From contig OY725490.1 in NCBI GenBank assembly GCA_963281255.1, positions 6,572,001 to 6,636,000 of the forward strand: DNA of 64,000 bases. Reading direction: 5' to 3'. Within the stretch, counting starts at the first letter, position 1; every line of letters begins with the position of its first letter. The position numbers and the translations under genes are program-made. The stretch is from Aphrocallistes beatrix. Its lineage: Eukaryota > Porifera > Hexactinellida > Sceptrulophora > Aphrocallistidae. Positions 50,301 through 59,300 of this stretch are shown here, one piece after another. The notes below the pieces were generated by a model. It saw only the letters and a list, made by a program, of their open reading frames with translations, searched no databases and was not told the origin of the DNA.

Positions 50301-53300
50301 AGTATTGAATCGATATATTATTTAACATTTAACAGTATTATTCATCCATTACAGACATGAATAGCTTGGTAAATTGCATTGAATATTATCAAATGCTAAC
50401 AAATACTAACTAGTCTACCCGAAATTATCCTTGTACTTCCAGTATAAATACCATGCTCTTACAACTGTAATAATAATAATAGTCACTAGCAACGACTAGA
50501 ATGGATATATCTGATATACTTGGCTATACTTATATCGGTTGTTTTGTCATATTTGGGGCACCAATTTTTATTCTCATGTTTTCATGGCTTGGCTATATTT
50601 CATACCAAATTAATGTGTTTTACAAAAAATATAAGAAACTTCGTTTTTATTCAGAGCTTTATTCTGATTTCTACATGGACTTTTTCAATTGTAAAGTAAA
50701 GCTAATCATCTATCTTTTCTTTCTATTCCTTATATTCTCTGAATTGATGAGTATAATTGGTTATTCTGTTGGAACTCTTTTATTGAACTTTTATTCCCCA
50801 GCTATAGAGCCCACCCTCTATCCTCTCTTGATTCCACTGAATTGCTCTGATCCTGTAATCGAATTATGGCAGTTAGAAATAGCGAATCCATTAGTAGCAT
50901 TTTTTTTCGGCGTTGGAAATATGTCGTATTGTGCTGTAAACATATTGTTGACAGGCTTATTTAAATTCATTTTTCAAGCTTATCAGAATAAAAGTGACTT
51001 TAGGAGCGTGAAAAAATTCCTATTCATATCGTCATTTTTCGGTCCATTCATTTTTATTCTCTCCGTAATTCCTCAGACACAAATTATTTCAAAAATATTT
51101 ACCTCTATGTATTGTATTATTTTATTTATTTTGGTTTTGAAATACAAGAAACAATTCTTCCTCATTTTGAAATGGAGATGTGATGAATTTTTCATACAAC
51201 AGGACACCATTAGCCACACCTATCACTCAAAAATTAGAAGAAATTCAAAACTCTCTTTGAATTTTGTTGTTTTTGGAAGTTTTCTTTTTCTGTGTTCGAT
51301 TATTCTCACCTTAATCCCCTCGTTTCTTTCAATGCTACTCACAGAAAAATCGAAATATGTGACAAACACCTTTAATTTGGATATAAATTTGTCATTTCTC
51401 GACTGCCGTGGTCAACAAATATTCTATCATATCCGGTCCTTTTTGGACAATATCGTACCATTGTTTATATTAGTTGGCATGACTATATACAGTTTGCCCA
51501 TGTTTATATTGTCACTCGGCTTGATAGCATGCTATTTCTATAACAGATGTAAGCGTGTTGACACCCGTTATTTTCACTTTAAAGGAAACGCAGACTACTT
51601 TATCCACAACCATGAATGAGTTGACCGCCATTTGTGGCGCTTGTGCTTTTGTAATTCCAGAAAAATCATAATTTGTGTGTACTATGTTAATGGGAATAAT
51701 TTTTTTAAGATGTTTACTTTTTTTTAAGATGTTTACTTCTATTATTCTATTTTGTTAAGTTTATTGTTTGCCATGTAGTGTTTCAGCTTTTAGATTAATG
51801 ATTATAAGATTAATGATTAAAATTTTAAGACACTGTATCCCACGTTATATTTTAGTTAAGGCGTAATTCAGGGGAAAACTCTTGTTTTTTTCCGGAACTT
51901 TTAGTTCCTGAAAGCACTTGAATCAGTGTGTATTCTTGATTAGATAATTTAATGAGATCATGTGCTTATTTCCTTAGAATTGAACGATCTCAGCATTAGT
52001 CGGACAATACAAAATAGTTGCTAATTTTCCTGGAAAATAAGTTTGTACTGGTTTGCATAATTATGTAACCAAATTGTTTTATCTATGCTGAGGTTAATTT
52101 AGCTCTCTGCATCACGCAAGAACCATCCCGGGTTTAAACCAAAGGCTATTGTGTTTCATTATATATAGTCATTTTAAAGTGAAAAGTAAACCAGTACTTA
52201 GATTTAGTAATTGGAAATGGATTTAAGCGAAATAGAACTGTTTCTGTATATTTCATTCTTGATCCTGGTCGGAATCCCTTACTTAATCCTTGTATCATTT
52301 TGGTTGCAATTTATTTTAAGTAGAATCTACAAGTTCAACAAAAATTATAAAAAATTTCGTTTTCTTTCGAAACTTGATCCCGAGTTATGCATAGACTTTT
52401 TCAACTGTAAAATAAAGCTAGTTATCCATGTGTTCTTGCTTTTTCTCCTTCTATCTGAGATAATGTCTGCTGTTGGATACACTATTGGAACTTCTTTAGT
52501 TAGTTATTTTTCTTTATCTCATATGTCTCCTCAAAGTTTGAAGATCCCTTTAAATTGTACGGACGGAGGATTTGAGTTGTGGCAGTTCGAGTTGACTAAT
52601 CCATTTGTCGCATTAGTTTATGCGGTCGGGAATGTGTCTGTCGTTTTTATTTTTGTTTTGTTGATAGGTCTTTTGAAATTTATCTTCTTAGCTTATCAGA
52701 ATAAGACCAATTTTAAGAGTGTCAAAAGTTACGTTATCTATTCATCGTTTTTGCCCCCATTCTTTATTGCTCTGTACACAATCCCACAGACTCAGTTATT
52801 AGCCAAAGCGTCGTTTATTATTTGCGAGATAGTTGTGCTGTTTTTACTTTTCAAGCATAAAAAGAGCTATTTTCTCATTTTAAAATGGAGATGTGATGAT
52901 GCCTTCACACAACAGAATAGCATCGATTTCGCATATCACTCGAGAATTAGAAGAAATTCAAAATTTTCTTTCAACATGGTCTGTGTTGGCTTCGCTATTA
53001 TTGTAATTGCAATGCTGCTGGACAGCATTCCCTCCATTCTCTCAATGTTATTTACAGAAAAATCAAAATATGTAACAAGAACTTTCAACTCAGATGTAAG
53101 TTTAGCTTTTCTCGACTGTCCAAGCCAGAAGATGATCTATCGTTTCCGCTCTGTTTTTGACACGATAGTACCCTTGTTAATGCTGGCTGGAATGAGTATT
53201 TATACTCTCCCGTTGATTGGGGTTTCGGTGGGTTTGATGATAAGATATGTTTATTACAAATGTAAGAGGGTTGACTCCGAATACTTCCGCGTTAAAGGAA

Positions 53301-56300
53301 ATGTACAGTACTTAATTGATGAGCAAGACTGAGTCACTGGGACGATTTTGTTTTGTAATGTTTTATAATTTAAATTTTGGAGTTTGAATTCTTTTTTGTT
53401 AATATGTATAATAATTTTTATGATAATTGTTCTTTAAGCGAATTTATAACTCATACTTTAAAGTCTTTTGACTCTGCTTAATCGGGACAAAATATTGACT
53501 CCCGAGGTACCCCGATTAAGCGGAGTCGACTGCTGTAGTATTATAATATTTGAAGGGAAATTTCCACTCGAACTGTATAATCCGATTTTTACCTAGAAAT
53601 ACACACGACACTGTTATTAAGATTTATTTCCATTTTAGATTACGTCATATTTGTTATTACTGATTGGGATTGTCCGAATTATAATATTCAGGGATACAAT
53701 GTCGTGTAATACATTCGAGTATTGTGACTTGTCATTTCAGTGATTCTATGAGTCTATGCCTTGTTTGGAATTAGTTCATCTTTTCAAGTGTTCTGCTAAG
53801 CTCTGTGCAAAAATTTGGATTTTTTTAATATAATTTCTACTTTTAGTGGTTAGCACATTCTGTCATTTCTATTTTTAATTGGTTAGCATTTCAATGTTCA
53901 TAGTCTGAGGAGTGCAATGTTGATTGCATATACATATATGGTCACTATTCATTAATTAAATAAAATAATCTTGTTTGGCGAAAGTGTCCCTCTTACTGTA
54001 TGCCTTCTAATTAATGCATTTCTATAACTATCACCTTCTTGCATTACCTTCAATATAAATAGTCACAAGACAACTAACTTTAAATTTACAATAATACCAC
54101 ATAAAGCTTTAAAATGCAATTTATTCAAATCTTGAACTATTGTTACGTATGTATTTTTTCACTGATTGTAACTCCTTGTGTGATCTTAATATGCCTTTGG
54201 TTGATGTTTATCTTTAAATCGCATTTATAAGTTTTACAAAATATATCGTACATTCCTCCAATATCCAGAGTTTAATAACCACGAAGACTTCTTTAACTGT
54301 AAAGTTAAACTTATCATCCATTCTTTCTTACTCTTTCTTTTGATATTTGAGTTAATATCTATGATCGGATATGTCGTCGGATCTCTTTTATTTCTATCAT
54401 TTTCCTCTGACCACGTACCTTATCTGTACTCTCTCCACATTCCTCTGAATTGCACGGATGGTGGATATGAATTGTGGCAGCTTGAAATGGATAGTCCATT
54501 GGTTGCCTTTTTTATCGGGGCTGGAGATATATTTGTGTGTGCTGTTGGCATTTTATTGATTGGTCTTTTGAAATTTATAAATCTAGCTTACCAAAATGAT
54601 ACATTTTTTGGTGACGTCAAAAAATTCTTGATTAAATCAGCAGTTTTTTCAACACTTATTTTCGCACTCTACCTAATCCCACAGTTTAATATGCTTTCCC
54701 AAATACTAACACCTTTGTTTGGTGTTTTCTTGGTTATTTTGATTTTGAAGCATCGAAAGCGGTTCTTCCTCATTCTGAAATGGAGATGTGATGATGCCCG
54801 CATAGCACAGGATGGGTACGCGCATCACTGTCGAGTTAGAAGAAATTCACAAATCTCCTTTAACATTATGATCGTGGGCTATATAGTACTACTGTGCGCC
54901 ATGTTCTTAAACGTACTCTCTCCTTTACTCTCAATCTTATTTACAGACAAGTCAAAGTATGTAACCAGAACTTTTAACTCGGATCTAAGCTTGGCATTTC
55001 TAACTTGCCCAAATCAACAGATTATATTTCAGATCTGCTCTGCACTAGGCATCGTCGTGCCATTAACGGTGTTAGTCGGTATGATTATATATGCCTTCCC
55101 TCTGATTGCCGTCTCTGTGGGATTAGTCGCTTACTACTCTTATCACAGATGTAAGAGTGTTGAGTCGCATTACATACGATTTGAAGGAAATGCGCATTAT
55201 TTCGTCGCTGACTGAAGCTGTGTATCACCTCTGTTTCTGTTACAGCCGCATTTTTTCCTATTTTACATAACTATATTGTGTACATTATGAAATACAAATA
55301 TTAAAAAGTCCCATGCTCCACAACTTCAGCATATCCTATGTTAGTTATATGTATGCTGATAATGTATGCTTATTTGGCTATTTTTCCTCTTTTTTTGACA
55401 ACTATGCACGTGCTTACTTTTTTTCTATTTCCCCGCTGCTTCTGTCCAATTTAATTTTCTTCTAAGACATATGACTATCTCAGCATTATTTTATTTTTCC
55501 TCATTCAAATGCGTTACTGAACTATATAAATGCCAGTAAGCGTTCACACTCATCATAATTCAATTTCATAAGTCGACTGAGATGAATATAAACACTCTAA
55601 ATTTGGTCTACGTCGCTATCGCTTCGATGATAATAACACCTTATGTCCTCTTGGCTGCTTTCTGGTTAGGATTTATCGTTTATCGCATTTGTATCCTCAA
55701 CAAAAAATATACAAAACTTCGTCTGTATTCACAGCTACAAGTATATCCGTCTGATTTCTACATAGACTTTTTCAACTGTGAAGTTAAGCTTATCATATAT
55801 TTCTTCCTGCTTTTTCTTTTGATATCTGAATTGATCTCTTTTCTTGGCTACAGTATTGCATCTCTGTTATTAGTTTCGCAATCATCTGAGATGCCTTCTC
55901 TCCACATTCCTCTAAATTGTACTGACCACAGGTTTGACTTGTGGCAATTTGAAATATCTTATCCATTGGCGGCATTTTTTCGCGGGACAGGTGATGCGTT
56001 TATATGTCTTGAGGGAATTCTCCTTATTGCCTTATTGAAATTTATCTTCATTGCTTATCAGAATAAGAATAATTTTCGGAGTATTAAAGTATTCTTGCTC
56101 AAGTGTTCGCTTTTACCTCCAATGCTTCTTGCTATTGGTACAATCCCACAAACACAAATTTTAGCCAAGTTATTCATTCCAATTTTCGGTATCATCCTCT
56201 TATTTTTGCTTTTGAAACATAAGAGACGCTACTTCTTAATTTTAAAATGGCGGTGTGATGATTCTTTTATGCTCCAGGACAACGAATTCCTTTATCACTC

Positions 56301-59300
56301 GAAAGTTAGAAGGAATTCACGTATATCTTTCAACATACTAGTTGCTGGTCTTAGTGTAATGATATTCGCGATGATCTTGAACATGCCAGCCTCCTTATCC
56401 TCAATGCTACTCACAGACAAGTCCCAATACGTAACCAGAACTTTTAATTTTGATTTAAATCTGGCGTTTCTTAGCTGTGGTTCGCAACAGATTATCTACC
56501 AAATCCGCTCTGTTCTAAGCACCATTATACCTATGTTAGTGTGTGTTGGAATGGTAATCTACACTTCTCCTATGATCGGAGTTTCAATCGGGATTTTAGT
56601 ATGCTCTCTCTATCGCTCTTTTAAGCGAGTTGATTCCGATTACATTCGATTGGAAGGAAACGCAAATGACATACTCAATAGATAATTTTGTTTGCATTTT
56701 GCAAACAACTTGTGTTTTGTTTTGTTTTTACCTCTTTACTTCATTATGTATATTTTAAGTTACTTTTTAAGTGTTTATTTTCTATTCTAGTACAGTATCA
56801 TTGATAAATATGTTAACTCTCCACTAAAAACATATTTCATTAATTGTTGATCAAGTTGTTTTATAGTTTTGTACAATATTCAAGGCTATAAATTATGTGA
56901 TATTAATTGATGATATGAGTATAAATGTTAAATACAAGTACAGTACACATAAGACATAAATTATACAGATGCCACTTTCTAATTAGAAGTAGTTAGTTAC
57001 TTGAAAGATTGAGCAAACACAGAAATACTATAAACTGGCTGTAGTATATTATTGATCACTCTACCCTCCTATACAGCCGGTACCCCTTTTCATAGTTTGG
57101 TGCATAGGTGATTGATGGCCATTTTTTCAATCTTAATTTACCTCCAAATTTCTTAATGACCATCTTAATAGTGACGCATGTCAATGGTCCGAACCATGCT
57201 AGTAGTGCCAATTGAATGAGCACGATTTGGAAGAGTGAATAATATTCCCCGAAAACATAATCGTTAAAAAATAACTGTTGTTTGCATGTGTGAAAAATCG
57301 TTGGAATTCTCAGCCCGTACAGATTATATAAAATTTCGTTTTTCGGTGCAATTACTGCTGTGACTATATCTTTGAAATCTTCCACCATTTCTGCTGTGAT
57401 TACTAGGAACAACGCCAATAAGGTTAACATCCGAAAATTCTGGAAAGTTCTGCGTAATTGTACATGGTATCTGTATCGCCGTTTCCCTTGAACATCCTCT
57501 TCATATGCCAGGTCATTGCATACCCATCGTAATACCATTGATACATCATTGAAACTTCTAACTGTGTTGATATAGTATACAGTACAGATAATTGGAATGG
57601 CTGCTCTCTGTAGAAGTTTCGTGTGTGGAAGTATTCCGAGAATTAGTATCAGGGAATTAAATATTAAGGCTTTGAGCGACCAGATTATGATGCTAGTGTA
57701 TCGCTCGTCATGTCTGTAATATTTGAATGCAACTTTCAAGACGATGATGAAGAGTGCCAATTCGTTTAGTATTCCGAACTGTCCAAGAGAGAGAAAAGTA
57801 GCTATTACTGGATTTATTATTTCCGCTTCCCAAGTCCAAGCAACCTCCGTTCTATTCATACAGTCTGTGTATGCGAATCCTGGATAGATGTCCACGAAAT
57901 TCCAATCATAAGAGGAGCACAGTCGTGTTCCGATTACATAGAAAACTTCTGACAATTCGTTTATCAATATGAACATTAGAAGCCAATAGACTTTATAGAG
58001 GAACCTGTTTTGTTTGGCCAAAGCCTGGATTTTCGCAGAGCAGGAATAGCATTCTTGTTTCTCCATATGCGTATAGTTTTTATAAAATACGTGTAAATAA
58101 CGTACTATAATCGCAATCCAAATTAAATCTAGCGTGAAACATAGCGTGAAACTCAACCCTTGGAACCAATGAACCAATACAATTATAATTTTATAGGAAT
58201 TATTAGACATTCTTATTGTAATTTTTTAGCACTTTTTGTTTAAATAGGTGCGCATAAAGTTGCATAAAATCATTTGAAATATTTTGTTGTTGTTAATCGA
58301 AATATTACATCAAGTCAAGCTGTCCACTGGGACAACACTATACTCACTAATATGACGTCATATGTTATAATTACTAGAATGATATGGTGTGTGGATATTT
58401 TACTTTATAATTTCCTTTTTGCAGAGGACGCGCAGCTTATGGTGCAGCAGTCGATATCAACAAAGATACAAATGTAGTTGAAGGTAATTTCTATGAACAA
58501 ACATCATATTTGAAATATTCCTTCCAAGTTAGAATGAGTTATATAATCGTGCTACTTCATATTTTAGCATCTTATTTCATGACTTATCACACTATATTAC
58601 GAGATTCAGTTGAGTTCACTGATGGACTCCGAAAGGCTAGAGCTATTAGCGAGAAGCTCTCTGAAACACTTAACATGACAGTCTTTCCATACAGGTAACG
58701 TTTGATAAAATAATTCCAAATAGTAATGATGAGAATATATCTCATTTCTCGTTCCTCCTTTAGTGTGTTTTACGTCTACTACGAGCAGTATTTAGAACTC
58801 CCGAATCGAGCTATTCTAACTCTCTCCATATCTGTTGGTAAGAATCCATTCCTATCACCACAATCTGCCACTAGGCTTGGGCGTAGTGTTTTCATTTCCT
58901 GTCTTATAGGGTCGGTTTTTGTTATGACATTTGTGCTGATCGGATTTAAACTCTGGTCCACTATTCTGGCTACGCTGACAGTCGTGATGTTTCTGATTGA
59001 TATGATGGGACTGATGTACATATGGGATATCTCTCTCAATGCCCTTGCTCTTGTCAACCTCACAGCGGTAAGATAGCACACTGAATTTATTTCGTGAAAG
59101 CTTTTGTTGAAATGTTAATAGTACAGGTTTGTATTTATATTTGCATTATTCTGTAGTCAATCGGGATTGCAGTCGAGTTTGTGTCTCACATCGTTCGCTG
59201 GTTTGCTTATTCCGATGCTCCCACTCGGCATCTGAGAGCGCACGACGCGCTGGTTAATATGGGATCTTCAGTCTTCAGTGGAATCACTTTAACCAAGTTT

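Noticed and set aside
45338..56685. The 7TM array as insect-type gustatory/odorant receptors
   Set aside because: Family size and helix number are similar, but the C-terminal TYxxxxxQF motif is not seen and the inferred N-out topology is opposite. Similarity is not demonstrable by eye.
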